In this document: positions 1-11,043 of the stretch, one piece after another
How positions within the stretch are numbered: position 1 is the first letter of the stretch
Layout: every line of letters starts with the position of its first letter
NCBI GenBank assembly: GCA_907163375.1
Contig: CAJQUW010007817.1
Location: 124,001-188,000, forward strand
Reading direction: 5' to 3'
Source: Prostheceraeus crozeri
Taxonomy: Eukaryota > Platyhelminthes > Polycladida > Euryleptidae
DNA length: 64,000 nt
Position numbers and translations under genes: made by a program
Notes under the pieces: model-generated
Told to the model about the DNA's origin: nothing
Seen by the model: the letters and a program-made list of their open reading frames with translations, nothing else
Database searches by the model: none

Positions 1-1115
1 AAAATGAATGGAGACCATTTTTAGTTAACGATATTCTTTCTTTACCTTTTTGTATCTACAAATATAATAATGTTATGCGAGATTTAGTTGGTGAAGATAT
101 AACTACTAATTTAACATCCTCCGCTTTAACATTTAACGGTTGGATGAAAACCGTACAAAATGACAATATAAATATTCATTCTCATATAGATTTATGGGTC
201 AGAAATTATATTAGAAAATCTATTAAAGGTGGAAGAGTTTCAGCAAATATAAGAAAATACATATCGCCGTTTTGTAGTATCTTGTTAACAATGTTAAAAC
301 AGTATTTACCCGGAAGTAATTTAATAGATTTAATGAAACAGTATTGACTTTTAGGAGATAGAACTGAAATTTGCAAGAAAATTTCAAATCAAGTACTTGA
401 ACAAAGTAATGAATTTCTAATGGCTTTTGATGCAACATCTTTATATCCATCAGCTATGTATGATGCAAATTCAGCATATCCTACATCTGAATCAGCTAGA
501 GAATTTCGTGAAGAAGAAGAACGAGAAATAGTATATAAATTTAATACTCAAACATTTAGACCTAAAACTGGAATATTTACAGTTGTGTTTCAATATCCGA
601 ATGATATATTTTTCCCAACCAGTCCCTATAAAAAATATAGTTAAAAATCAAAATAATAATTCTCATGAAAAAGTAATCAGGTTGAGGAATGGTATATGTG
701 ATGAGGTATTAACTTCTGTAGACATACAAGAAATTGTTTGATGTGGTGGAAAAATCTTACCTATTACAGATGGTATAATTTATGAAAAATTTATCAAGTT
801 TCACCATTTTGAAAATATATTGAAAAACTTTTCAATTTGAGAAAAAATATAAAACAGAAGGAAACTCTGTAGGCGATGAGTTAATTAAATTACTAATGAA
901 TTCACTATATGGAAAAGCCGTACAAAAAGACATAGCCACTAAATATCATTTATGGAGTGAGAATACATTGAGAAAAAATTTCACTCAAGAAGTAATAGAT
1001 TATGAAAAATTAAATGATTACCAATATTTAGCGAAAGTAGCAATGGAAGATGATGAATTTCTTAAAGCTAATATTGTAAAAGATGGTAAGACCTCATTCA
1101 TGCCATCACACTTAG
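1..1115 (+). pseudogene. Polinton family 1 DNA polymerase B fragment
   Basis: Remnant of the protein-primed family B DNA polymerase that replicates Polintons. The polymerase motif A (FDATSLYPSAM) lies near 423-460 and motif B (MNSLYGKA) near 896-920, in the order expected for the palm and fingers domains. The left end is cut by the window, and the remnant stops before the region that would carry the DTDS motif C. It is AT-rich and heavily broken, so it is treated as a fossil. It is followed at once by the short iterated repeats at 1,127, which suggests that an element end or junction lies there. Family assignment rests on these motifs; the exact copy to which it belongs is uncertain. Confidence 0.85.
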
Positions 1116-1126
1116 GTTAGTAATGG

Positions 1127-1486
1127 ATATAAGACCGTTCTAGGACAAGCAAAAAATAAAAAAAATAAGGTACCCAAAAATGCAAAAAAATGAATATATG
1201 ACCGATTCAGGACAACTAAAGAGAAAAAAAATGAATATATGACGGTCCAGGACAACCAAAAAATTAAAAAATAAGGTACCAAAAATAGAGTTTTATAAAG
1301 AAAACTAATTTAAGGATAAAATCAAAAAAGCACTTTTAAGCTCGTTGGGATTTTTTCATATACTGAAAAGAGGTTTCAAAAATTTCACGTGGTCGAAAAT
1401 TTAAGTTGTCTCAAAATTTCACGTAGTCCAAAAATTTACGTAGTCTTTTCACATAGACCAAAAAATATCAAAATATTTATTAAAAA
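1127..1486. repeat. AT-rich iterated motifs, probable Polinton end region
   Basis: Three imperfect copies of a unit containing 'atatatgaccg...tcaggacaac' lie between about 1,127 and 1,270. From about 1,384 to 1,460 a second motif, 'cacgtRgtc' followed by A-runs, is repeated three times. The last 50 bases (around 1,440-1,486) reappear inverted at about 30,732-30,790, next to the same gene start. A shared non-coding flank at both ends of the nest fits the terminal region of Polinton family 1, but no full terminal inverted repeat was delimited. Confidence 0.5.
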
Positions 1487-1712
1487 ATGGAAACCTCAAA
1501 AGTGGAAGAAACCTCAAAAATGGCAGAAACTTCTAGAATATATCCTTCGTCATCACGATTAAAAAAAGTGAAATGGATAAAGAGAAGCACAAAGATAGAG
1601 TTAGGTATATGAAAGCTAAGGAATGACAATTATTATTAAGATTAGAGCATTATAAAAAATTAAGAAAGAGATGGTCTAAAGTTAAGAATGTAACACAAGG
1701 TATTGGAATTGT
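1487..1712 (+). pseudogene. Polinton family 1 membrane-protein gene, 5' fragment
   Basis: Start of a gene also present at 30,530-30,730 (minus) and, as its later part, at 12,421-15,630 (minus). The three places share a Thr/Glu/Ser-rich start, a very basic stretch (EKHKD.VRYMK) and the LRLEHYKKLRKRW segment. The first 70 residues look cytoplasmic and charged. The similarity ends abruptly at about 1,712, where unrelated sequence begins. The function is unknown; the later part carries two hydrophobic segments, so a virion or host-membrane protein is a reasonable guess. It is a fossil. Confidence 0.6.
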
Positions 1713-2573
1713 TCGTGATGAGATCTCTTTTTCCTCTTACTCATCGACATAACTGACAATCGCACTTGAGAAATTGTTCTCGTGATGCCGCTAATTGTCT
1801 GAGTGATCTGATGTCTATTCATTGTCTTTGTTGATCCGTATGATATGATATGTATATCATGCCATGACATTGTTTGGTTGGACAACTCATTTAAACTTTT
1901 GCGGAGCAGCGTGACTTCTTTTTCTTCCTCTCGATCCTGTCTGTTGCAGGAATATTGTATTCACAATGACATGCATTCTTTAAAACAATTGTTTGTCTTC
2001 AATGAGAATAATTCCCGTATGCTTTTAATAGAATGACCTTGAACGCTAATGGAAATTTACACCAAAACCGTTTTGGGAGCCTGAAAAAGTGTCAGGAAGT
2101 TTGTCGACATGGCTGTCGATGTAAGTGCCGACATGGTTCGACAGTCGGTGTATTTTTCCATTCAAAATAATGTCGCATGAATGATTGTTATGAAAATTAA
2201 AATGAAGAGAAATGCTCATTCATTCATTCATTCATCCTCTCTCTCTCTCTCATATGCCCATTGTGTTTACATTGTATTTGTTCTTTTGTTCTTATAGTGT
2301 GAATGTAATTTCACAACCCGCATTGAAGTGAAAATTAACGTTTTATTTGCGCTTCAAGGTTGTTACTTTAAAAGGATGTGCAGTTTATTGAATTCACTTT
2401 CTTGCAAACCAGTTACATTGAAAATTGTAGTTGTCTGTTTGTGCTGTTATTTTACAATGGTAGGAAATCGAGAACGCGATTTACGGTTGGAAATGAAAAG
2501 GCAGAGACTTACTGAAATAACAAGACAAATAGCCAGACTCTAACCACGGAGTAAAATATTTTCTCACATAAAT
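1713..2573. other. Unexplained insert with (CT)n and CATT runs
   Basis: This stretch interrupts the family 1 Polinton between its membrane-protein start and its protease. It contains a (cattcattc) run near 2,216-2,242 and a ctctctct run near 2,246-2,262. Its base composition is less AT-rich than its flanks. A 71-codon frame at 2,328-2,543 begins with a hydrophobic stretch, but no family was recognised. It is probably the upstream part of whatever element or gene carries the frame at 2,574-2,870. Confidence 0.35.
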
Positions 2574-2870
2574 ATGAGTGAAATTTTTCATAATCTGGGT
2601 GACTTACATGTCAACTATGCAATTGATAAAAGAATATTGAACTTAATGGAACGCAGACAGCAGGCGTACATTTCATTACAAAGGACTTCATTGCAAGAAG
2701 AAGATAAAGTTTTAATTGAAGAAACTCGCCAACGACCATCGTCCATCGTCCAACGTCCATCTAATCCACCAGGTTATGAGCAGGTTCTATTACAAATGGA
2801 AGAAGAACGCACAGCGCAACAACCAACACATCCGTCGCCTTCACATGTATCGCCATCAGGAGAAAACTGA
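2574..2870 (+). CDS. Unrecognised 98-residue frame with a PPGY motif
   Basis: An uninterrupted 98-codon frame. The first 60 residues are Leu/Glu/Arg/Gln-rich and probably helical or coiled coil. The tail is rich in Pro, Ser and Gln and contains NPPGYEQV, a match to the PPxY motif that binds WW domains of Nedd4-type ligases; this match is an inference from four residues. Composition looks coding rather than random. No homologue was recognised. It sits in the insert that splits the family 1 Polinton, so it may belong to a further unknown element or be an accessory Polinton gene. An alternative is chance. Confidence 0.35.
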   Translation: MSEIFHNLGDLHVNYAIDKRILNLMERRQQAYISLQRTSLQEEDKVLIEETRQRPSSIVQRPSNPPGYEQVLLQMEEERTAQQPTHPSPSHVSPSGEN

Positions 2871-2917
2871 ATTCATTCTTCAAGGGAAATAATGATTTAT
2901 TTGATGCTATTATTGTT

Positions 2918-3007
2918 TCATCTCCAAAAGTGCTATTGAATTATTTGTATTATTTTAGTAAATCATCTCCAAAAGTGGTATTGAATTTTTGTATTATTTT
3001 AGTCAAT
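2918..3007. repeat. Two tandem copies of a 45-bp unit
   Basis: The sequence 'tcatctccaaaagtg.tattgaa' begins at 2,918 and again at 2,963, followed in both by a 'ttgtattattttagt' tract. The copies differ at a few bases. The duplication lies just downstream of the 98-codon frame and ends close to the point where family 1 Polinton sequence resumes (about 3,035). Confidence 0.8.
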
Positions 3008-3051
3008 CATGACACCGTGTCAGCTAGTTATACATTTTTATTTCATTTAAT

Positions 3052-3530
3052 ATGAATGGTAAAAAACTGACTGAGACATCTCCCAGATTCTTTCGTTTGA
3101 CCAAGTTCTTAAAACTATGTGGGAAGTAAACAACTTCGAATTTCGATTTAAATAAGATCGCAAATCAATTGGGAATAAAGAATTTTCACCTATTGATGAG
3201 GGATGAATTACTATTGATGAAAGATGTACCTGAAGTGAATTTTGTAACAAATCTCTACACGTCAGATCAAAAAGGAGTACATTGGCCAGCAGGTACGTCT
3301 ACTAAAAATGGTGATAATTACTATTTTGACTCATATGGATTGCCTCCAACAAATGAAGTAAGAAAATTACTTGGAAATGGAATTTATAATACATTTTAAC
3401 TTCAAAAACCAGGAACTACATATTGTGGTCAATTATGTCTATATGTTTTGTACAAATTACAAAAAGGAGTACCATTTCTTGATATTATGTTAGAATTGAA
3501 TAAGGGAATTTAATTCCCGAAACGTTAGTT
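3052..3530 (+). pseudogene. Polinton family 1 adenain-like cysteine protease
   Basis: Remnant of the C5-type (adenain-like) protease that Polintons use for virion maturation. Recognisable parts in order are an N-terminal basic segment, the G.HW segment carrying the catalytic His, YYFDSYGLPP carrying the acidic residue, and a CGQLCLYVL-type segment carrying the catalytic Cys. A close copy lies inverted at 26,415-29,406. The gene converges on the integrase gene, the same arrangement as in the right-hand copy. It is broken and treated as a fossil. Confidence 0.85.
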
Positions 3531-6205
3531 CCAAAAATTAAAAATCACTTCTTTGTAATTCGTTTTCATAAAATCTGCCAGTGATTTTCTGATCATCTAA
3601 ATCTCTAATTTTATAAGTAATCGGATAAGTTTGATTTATTTTACAAACTTCAAATATCTCTCTAGTCCAATAGCCTACAAAACCTTTTTCATATTTATTC
3701 TTATACTTAAATATCCTTACTCTATCTCCAATCTTAAATTTTGGCTTACGTTTCTGTCAATTCGGATTACTCTCATTCAAATAATTATTTTCGAATATTT
3801 TCTTTCGTATTAAATCAGGATCGTCAGAAGCATTCTTTGGAGTTTTTTCAATACCTGAATGAACTTTATTATTGTACTGATCTACAATTCCTGGTAGTAT
3901 CTTCAACCATTTCTGATTCCCTTGTTCTGTAGATTTCTTGAATAATTTACTTTTTAGTGATCTATTAACCCATTTAGCGCCACTGTAACGTTTTCGTTAC
4001 AGCACTTTTCGGAATCTGCTGTCTTCTCCAGCTTGCGACATATGATACGATATTTTGATTACCATACATTACTTATCACATATTTTCAGGTAAACAATCG
4101 CCAATTCAAAATTCATCACTTTTTGGTGCTTATATTTTATCACGAAATTAGACAAAAATGGGCTTAAAATCTGCTAATATACTGAAAGGCTCAGTGAATG
4201 AACGCCCACGTGTAATTTACTGTCAATATCATTTGCGTGATCTCATTATCAATCAAAAACAGAAAATAGCGATCAATACTTGCTCAGATAATCATTCATG
4301 ACATGGCACGTAAATTTTTTTAACCGTAACGTTTTAGTTACACTGGCGTAATATGATATACAAATGTTAAATACAGCAGCAATATAAATGAAGTAAGCGG
4401 TGGTGAATACTATCAATTTTCTTTAAAACTAATGTTTGTTGAATACTGAAAACGAACAATTTCATTGGAATATTGCATTCTTAGTGTATTCTATGAGTCT
4501 GTAATGCTTGTTGATATTTATAGTCTATGGCTTTCCCGTCACAAAATAAACCGAAGTCAATTGCCGTAGTAATTTCCTCAACATTAGACTTGTTAGCTCA
4601 TGTACAGAAGCCAGTCAAAGAGAGATCAAATCTCAAGCATTTCCTCTTATAGCTTAATCATAAACATTGCAGGGTGCCAGTTCGCCTGGGCATAGAATAC
4701 AAACATGTCCTCCGACTCGAGCAATTTCAATCCGAAACTTCTTTGGTTGTAGCCGATGCGTCTCTCCCTACAAGGACACGCTAGAGGCTCGAGATGGCCC
4801 AAAGTGGTTTAAAATATCTCTAAAGACATAGCATGATTGTATCAACTTATGTAGCTATTTGAAGACAATACCCAAGACGTTGGTAACTATGGATAAAGAA
4901 GTTACTGAAATATGCAATAGGCCTAATGCCGACGATCACGGTATATGTTAGCACAAAACCTCCATAAGTAAATGCTTCATCATAGTTTTGAGACGATGAT
5001 GAGTTTATGTGTCTCACAGGTATGTCTCTCATACGATATCTCGGAGGATAGTGACATTGCAAGGCAATGTGAGATTGCAGCGAAAGATGATTTGAATGAT
5101 CATTTCAGTAAACAGAAAGAGCAGTCAACATAATGGCAAATATCGGTAATTTCCATCCTCGCAGATAGGACCAACGTTCTCTGGATGCATTTCAAGGCAA
5201 GAATCTGTATGAGATGCTTGATACGCATGCTAATGGTCTTATCGACATCAGTGGCAGAAACCAGTGACTACCCGAGACAAAAGAATTGTTTAGGCCTACA
5301 TAATACTAAACAATCTCAAATGCGTTCATTTCTTGATGTTCTTTATTTATGTGGACATTGTGAATGACCGAGGCGTCTCCAACTCTACCATGAATTTGGA
5401 GTCGATGCAGAAAAAAAATCAATTTCCCGACATGAATTTCGAAATATAAAACTTGTTCTCATTTCAGCGATAACGACTTCACAGCAAACAGCAACGACAA
5501 GTAGCATAAAGCAGGCCTTTGATTAAATTTGCCAAATCACAGTTTCAACAAATACCTCTGAAATATGATGGAGAGCTTTCATGCTGAAGCCATGTCTCAT
5601 TACTTCGGCAGAAATTGCTTGGAGCAATTCATAAGCTGCATTTGAAAAAAACATGCTTTTGTATATTTTGACATCACATGACGCCATCGTAGCGAAATCG
5701 TTACGGCTTTAATTTCTAAGATAGGGTTATTGTAATGAACTGGTCATCATATATTATTCTCAATTATAACATTCTGAGATACTTACCACCGTTTTTACAG
5801 AAAATTTGCCGATATTTATATAGGCGGCCTTAGATGGGTTAAATCTCTCTATTACTGCAGCCTTTCCAGCATTTTCTGTGGGATAAACTAAATCAAATAA
5901 TGGCATAACATTTCTGTTATAAAACTCAGACCGTTTGTCAACAAACAATTTCTTTGGCTTTCTATTACTTTCTTTAAAGATTTCTTCAAACGCATATTTA
6001 ACTGACAGACCACTTTTGTTTTTAAAGGCTTTACCCAAGCGCATCGTGTATATAAATCTATATCGGTCAATGCGTATTGATAATCCCTTTCATTCGGCAT
6101 ATGAATAAGATCAGCACTCCAAATATCATCTTTATTAAATACTTTTATTTTCAACAGATATTTCGACTTTATAATTTTTATGAATTCCGGAGGCATAAGT
6201 TCCAC
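3531..6205 (-). pseudogene. Polinton family 1 retroviral-type integrase, split by a piggyBac insertion
   Basis: Remnant of the DDE integrase that inserts Polintons. The part at 5,839-6,205 carries the DIWSADL segment with the first catalytic Asp and the later IERFN segment near the catalytic Glu. The part at 3,531-3,968 carries the C-terminal SH3-like and basic region. The two are separated by a TTAA-flanked DNA transposon at 3,969-5,838. The same gene lies at 25,697-26,414 without that insertion. The start is uncertain because the frame overlaps the end of the phospholipase gene. It is a fossil with several breaks. Confidence 0.85.
3969..5838. mobile_element. Non-autonomous piggyBac-like element flanked by TTAA
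   Basis: The element is bounded by TTAA at 3,965-3,968 and 5,839-5,842 and its ends are inverted: CCCATTTAGCGCC on the left and the complement CCCATCTAAGGCC on the right. The CCC start and the TTAA target duplication are hallmarks of piggyBac. Comparison with the uninterrupted copy at 25,990 shows that exactly this block is extra. A self-complementary motif, TGTAACG-TTTT-CGTTACA, lies at about 3,982, with variants near 4,325 and 5,695. No transposase was recognised inside the 1.87 kb, so it would need an enzyme supplied in trans. Confidence 0.85.
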
Positions 6206-6641
6206 TATACCGATCTAGGTCATTCGACATTTCGGACGCGTAGGAAGGATTTTGAATATTATCCAATTCTTCTATCATTTTCCTATCAGCTTCATGTCCA
6301 GAACTTAGGTCATGATTTCGATAAGCTAAATCGTGTCTATAAGCTGTTGCATCAACTCTGTTTATTGGTTCTTCACCTGGTTTTGGATTATTATTCTCAT
6401 CTAGTCTTATATCTAATCGAGTACCTGGACCGCTATATGAATGACCAGGAAGATGTTCTTCTTTTGAATATTTACTCCAAGTAAATCCAGGAAAGTTTTC
6501 TAATGTTTTTTGTATGTTACTTCCGGTGTGCAGCCGACCGGTGTGTGACCGATGGCCAGAATGTACGTTTAATAGATAATTCAATAAATCTAAATTAGCA
6601 ATTTTTAATTTAATTAAATTTTCGGAGTTTGTAGAATACAT
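6135..6641 (-). pseudogene. Polinton family 1 parvovirus-like phospholipase A2 protein
   Basis: The protein carries a domain like the VP1-unique phospholipase A2 of parvoviruses. The calcium-loop segment SGPGTRLD is followed about 25 residues later by the catalytic helix segment YRHDLAY, with an Asp-rich stretch after it. In parvoviruses this enzyme opens endosomal membranes during entry. The domain fills the middle and end of a roughly 170-residue protein. The gene sits between the hydrophobic core-like gene and the integrase, as in the copy at 25,153-25,696. Part of a broken element, so listed as a fossil. Confidence 0.8.
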
Positions 6642-6720
6642 TTTAAAGATAAAAATATATTTATAACGTAATAACAATATATTTATAACATTATAACAAT
6701 ATATCTATCACAAAATATAT

Positions 6721-7197
6721 TCATCTAACCATACTAGGACTTAGATATATTCCAGAACCATCTTTAGTTTCTTTTATTTGCATCAAGTCATCAACATTAT
6801 AGAGAATATTTTAAAGAACTCGTTTTCCTTCATCAACTAAATTTAATTTACTAATAAAATTATCTACTATTCCTTCACCCCTAGCAACTTTCTCTAACTC
6901 TCTATTATGACGTTTTTGTTCTTCTAATGCTGCCTTCTCTGATTTATTTTTATTTACTGCCTGGACAATACCAGCTGTCACACCTGCAACACTTCCTGCT
7001 GCTATGCCACCTATTATTAGAGGAATTAATGGGAGAATTCTACCATTCTTTTCTTCTTGTAATTTAATATTCTCTATCATTGGTTTACTTATGTAATACT
7101 CTTTTTTGTTAATCGTAATAGTTTTAGGTGTATTTTTGTCAACAATGTTACGTAGTTTTAATTCAACAGTTTTATTATTACTTTTCGCTTGCGATAT
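6721..7197 (-). pseudogene. Polinton family 1 hydrophobic minor virion protein
   Basis: About 150 residues. A basic N-terminus leads to a hydrophobic Gly/Ala/Val-rich membrane segment (IPLIIGGIAAGSVAGV), then a charged Lys/Glu-rich probable coiled coil, then a conserved tail ending in an IYLSP motif. This design recalls the small hydrophobic core or membrane-lytic proteins of adenovirus-like virions, but the role is inferred. A near-identical copy lies at 24,597-25,074. It is between the capsid and phospholipase genes, consistent with a structural gene cluster. Confidence 0.65.
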
Positions 7198-7286
7198 TTT
7201 TAATAAAAAAATTTAAGTTACCAAAAATTTTAATCAACTTATCAACGAAGTCTTTGGCTTTAGCCGATCGGACCAGGGGTCCTTAG

Positions 7287-8628
7287 GTTACTAACCTATG
7301 CTGACCATCTTTCCATTAAGAATTTCAATAGAATATTTTACATCTTCTAGCAATAAACCATAAGCCATTAATAAAGTTTCGGAATCTTTCTTTTCAATAT
7401 TAATTGTTACATCACAACCATTTTTAACAATATCTTCAGATTGTGCACTTAAATCGAAACAGAAAACAGGATATAAATGTCTCCAATCTCAAGGTGTTAA
7501 TTATGGTTCACCTCCAAATACTATACAAAGATTTCTATAAGCATCATATCCTTCCATAAACTGATTATTGGCATCATCGAATCTTAATGGATCAATTGGA
7601 TATCGGGTTTGATTTAAAGCAACTTGTAAACTTTGAATTGTATTAATATGAAAAAGATTGTTGTTCTTATCAAAACTTGGAGAATTATTTCTTTGAAAAG
7701 TGAGTAAAAAATATCTTGGAGTATTTGATGTCCTTGTGAAATGCCAGTTAAATCTTTGTTCAGAAAAAGTTACAGAACTCGCAGTGCGCTTTAGAAAATT
7801 TACTGGAATTGGTTTGTTAGTGTTTAATCTTTTTGCAATAGTTAATTCAACCTCTAAACTAGGAGTAATATGTTTTATCCACCATTCAAGTCTATCAATT
7901 TCTAAATATGTTTTTTTCCAGTCTTACCATAAAAGATTTACTCATTATTTACTGTGCCATGAATTATTAATTAAAATTTAAAATGATATGATATTCTGTC
8001 ACAATCTAAATATCCGAATAATGGAGACAATGACCAATTTACTGTCTGTTTACTTTTCTTGTTAAACTCACGTCTTTCTTTATATGCAGTATTGTTTGTT
8101 TTATTTAAATGTTTTGCAATGTTTTTTACATCTTTCGCAATTCCTGCTGAATCTGTTCCAGCGTGAGTTAAATCATCAACAATTATACCATCATTATTAT
8201 CTGGAAACCAGCCTTCGATTTTATACTTTCTAGTATTTTCAGCAATTGTTACAAATCTAAGCATTGCATCAATTACGCCTGGAGAATCACTTATTGTTTC
8301 TATATTTTGAGTTGCAACATCTAAACGCATTTGTGTAAATAATCTTGGAAAAAAATTATTCTCTAATGCAATAAATATTATCGGTTTCTGGTAATGGTGT
8401 TGTAAAATTGGCATCACTATATAAAGAATATTCACAGTGTAAAAAGGAATCAGGTAAATGTAAATAACTTTGTTGATTATCAACTTCAAAGATTAAATCT
8501 CCTCCAGTATTTACTCTACTAGAAGATCCGGGATTCATAGCAATTCTTATATAGTCATTCTTTTTTTGATTATAACTGACGAACGGAGGACCGTCTAATC
8601 TAAATTTATTTTCAATCAGGGAAGACAT
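7287..8628 (-). pseudogene. Polinton family 1 major capsid protein (copy 1)
   Basis: Best match to the double jelly-roll major capsid protein of Polintons/adintoviruses, judged by length (about 440 codons), position in the structural cluster and similarity in layout to the family 2 capsid gene at 50,064. The protein starts MSSLIENKF, continues with beta-rich segments, and ends in a conserved GGEP and WRHLYPVFCFDLS region. Copies lie at 15,632-16,432 (partial) and 23,218-24,505. The element is a fossil with multiple breaks. Confidence 0.75.
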
Positions 8629-8701
8629 TTTTATAAAACATAATTTGACTTTTTGTTTTTTTTAAAGTAATTTTCTAAGGATTGCTTTTTAGAATATATT
8701 T

Positions 8702-9131
8702 TAGAATTTTGCTAAACCATTACCTCTTATTTCTTCAATTGATTTCTCCTCTTATTTACTATCAGCTGCTATGTTAGCAATTTTGTTTTTGGTTTCCTCT
8801 GAGAGTTTTTTTAATTTTTTTAGTTCTTAGAATCATTCTTAAGTTTACGAATAGTTTCCAGTTGTTTTAATTCGTTTTGAGACTTAACAGCATTTGATAC
8901 TGCACTAGCTGTACTACCTATAGCAGCTGCTCCTTTTGCAGCAGATGTAATTAAATCTTTATTATTTTTAATAACATTAACGATACTTCTTTTACCAGAA
9001 AATATACCATTTCCTTCTTTTTGAACTGTTTCTACATTTTTATAATGATAAACAGATTTTATTGATGGTTCATGGGAAATTTTTTTATTTGAAGCCAAAT
9101 GTTTAAGATTGTGTTTATAAATTATAGGCAT
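8702..9131 (-). pseudogene. Polinton family 1 Ala/Gly-rich core-like protein (copy 1)
   Basis: A roughly 140-residue protein with a basic start (MPIIYKHNLKH), a short Ala/Gly-rich hydrophobic helix (SAAKGAAAIGSTASAV) and a Lys/Glu-rich coiled-coil tail. It lies directly upstream of the capsid gene in all three copies (also 16,510-16,940 and 22,718-23,158). The architecture suggests a minor virion protein that touches membrane or capsid interior; no named family was recognised. Confidence 0.65.
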
Positions 9132-9181
9132 TTTTTAGGATTAAATTTGACTTTTGAGGGAAATTATTTACGTTTATGATT

Positions 9182-9508
9182 AAGATTTACGCTTGTGAAT
9201 GGACAACAACCGCGTGATAACTTCATTAATGTTCTGTTGCACTTTATCTATTGCGTCAAGCAGCGTGTGATGAATTTTAATTTCTCGTTTTTTAGTTTTA
9301 ATAATTTTTCGTTTAATGATTTGTCATTAAGTTTTAGCAACTTCAATTCATTCATCAGTAGAACCAAAATTTTTTGTTGTGGAAGAATAGAAAGATGTAA
9401 TGGGACAGATAAAACGTCTCCAGTTCTCATGATATAATTTTCTATTTCTATTTCTGATTCACGATTATTCGGGATATATGCACCTCCACCAACATTTGGT
9501 AACATCAT
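9182..9508 (-). pseudogene. Polinton family 1 fibre-like coiled-coil protein (copy 1, shortened)
   Basis: The start MMLPNVGGGAYIPN and the segment SGPLHLSILPQ are the same as in the longer copy at 21,802-22,671, which goes on into a long Leu/Lys coiled coil. This copy lacks most of the coiled coil. The pattern of a Gly-rich head, a 'GPL.L' segment and a long stalk recalls trimeric fibre or tail-spike proteins, but that is an inference. It is the first gene of the leftward structural cluster. Confidence 0.6.
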
Positions 9509-9554
9509 TTTTTAACAATAGAAAGGCAATTTTTTCTCACATAAAAATAAAAAA

Positions 9555-9980
9555 ATGGAAATAGTCAAATGTACCAAATTATGAATCCTAAGTCAGCGTT
9601 CTATGATAGTAAATATCAGTGTACGGATTGTTTAAAAGCAAAAGTAATGTGTTTAGGTTGACAAAAAATTATATTGAAGAAAAAATGGAAAAATGAAATT
9701 TGGAAAAATTATATTCGCCCTTATCATCCTGTTCTTCTAATTCAACGAGATCATCAGGATTTGAAAATAAACGTTTTGATAATAATAATAATAATCCATG
9801 CACAGATGTTAATCTTTTGTTTTAATTACAAGCTGAAATATTTAAAGAACAGACTAAAGGTTTACCTAACATTTAAACAAATTATTGTATATTTCCAGGT
9901 GATCCATTTATAAAATTTATGGATATTGTGAGTAAATATAATGACGTGGCGTATATGGAATTTAATATAGAAAATATGGT
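9555..9980 (+). pseudogene. Polinton family 1 small Cys-rich protein (copy 1)
   Basis: The gene is divergent from the fibre-like gene and starts about 45 bases from it, so the two probably share a promoter region. The visible protein has a C-x2-C-x5-C-x2-C pattern (best seen in the copy at 17,452: QCTDCLKAKVMCLGCQK), suggesting one zinc ribbon, followed by a Lys/Trp-rich stretch. A later frame includes a conserved PFIKFMDIV segment. The function is unknown. It is part of a fossil element. Confidence 0.45.
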
Positions 9981-9985
9981 TATAA

Positions 9986-10740
9986 TTGGACATAATAGTC
10001 TTTACGGATTTATCAGAGCAGTTTTGCTTATTAGTAATAATTGATAATAAAATAATTGATTTTACTAATGTTACTGAATTAGTAAAAAAATTAAAATCTT
10101 TTTCGAAAGAAAAAATTAGATTATTTGTTGACGATTTAAATCAATATAATATTCATATTGAAAGCAAAAAACATAACGACGAATTATTATGCCAAGTGTA
10201 CTATAGAGACACAATTTATAAAAAAGAAACATCTGAAATGCCTCAAAGATATGATAATGATACTTACATAGGTCTATACTCAAATTTAATTATTAACTTA
10301 TTGAAATCATATATAAATGGTTTGGCACAACAAGAAAAAATTTATATGTGGACAACACCATATAAACTTGAAAAAGATAGTAGTAATAATAATTTTAATG
10401 ATTATGAAGATACAAAAAATGAAAATGATGATAATAATGATAATATTGATTCAAAATCTGATATTCCAAAACAAACACTTACTAATAAACAAAATAATTT
10501 CAAATAAAGAAGTCTATTATTGTATTTCATATCATGATGAAACGGAAATTCATTTCTTATATTTAAATTTCGGGGAATATAAAGATACTATCTCTTATTT
10601 TAAAGAAATTAATGATGTTAAAGAATTTGATGTTGAATTTTTAGAAATTGTAAAAAAACGATTAGAAACTAAATATAAGGTTCATAAGTATTTAGATGTA
10701 ATAAAAAAATTATCATTCCCACGTGCCATCATTTGATATT
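9986..10740 (+). pseudogene. Polinton family 1 unknown protein with Asn/Asp-rich middle (copy 1)
   Basis: A protein beginning MDIIVFTDLSEQF, about 140 residues of folded-looking sequence ending in a conserved TTPYKLEKD segment, then a low-complexity Asn/Asp/Glu run, then a further conserved-looking part up to about 10,740. A copy lies at 17,883-18,605. Low-complexity Asn/Asp runs reflect the AT-rich code of this element. No family was recognised. The gene is on the plus strand behind the Cys-rich gene. Confidence 0.5.
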
Positions 10741-10792
10741 AGAATGTCTATATCTAAAAATAAAACACAATTTTTTTCTTTAAAAACAAATA

Positions 10793-11043
10793 ATGGAAAA
10801 TACCAAGTTTTATTGTGTTTTATGTAAAAGACAGGTACAAACAAAAAGAAGTTATCAATCTCATTTAAATAGTAAAATGCATTTACAAAATGTGGATCGA
10901 GCTGATGAGGGAAATATATCAAAATTAAATAATTACAAAAACTATCTAGATACATTACATACTGATATAAAAGTTGAAAAAATATTTGATGATTATTCAC
11001 ATTCGGAATATAAAAAAGTTTTTAATAGTGAAGATTTTTTGGG
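10793..11043 (+). pseudogene. Polinton family 1 C2H2 zinc-finger protein fragment
   Basis: The frame starts MENTKFYCVLCKRQVQ and completes a C2H2 finger (C-x2-C, then H-x5-H in SHLNSKMH). In Polinton family 2 a C2H2 finger precedes PolB (near 60,100), so this could be the N-terminus of a family 1 polymerase or a separate regulator. About 55 further residues follow. The homology ends near 11,043, where minus-strand sequence from another gene takes over, marking a rearrangement junction. Confidence 0.55.

Noticed and set aside
1127-1270. CRISPR-like array because of regularly repeated short motif
   Set aside because: Only three imperfect copies without unique spacers of constant length, in animal DNA within a Polinton.
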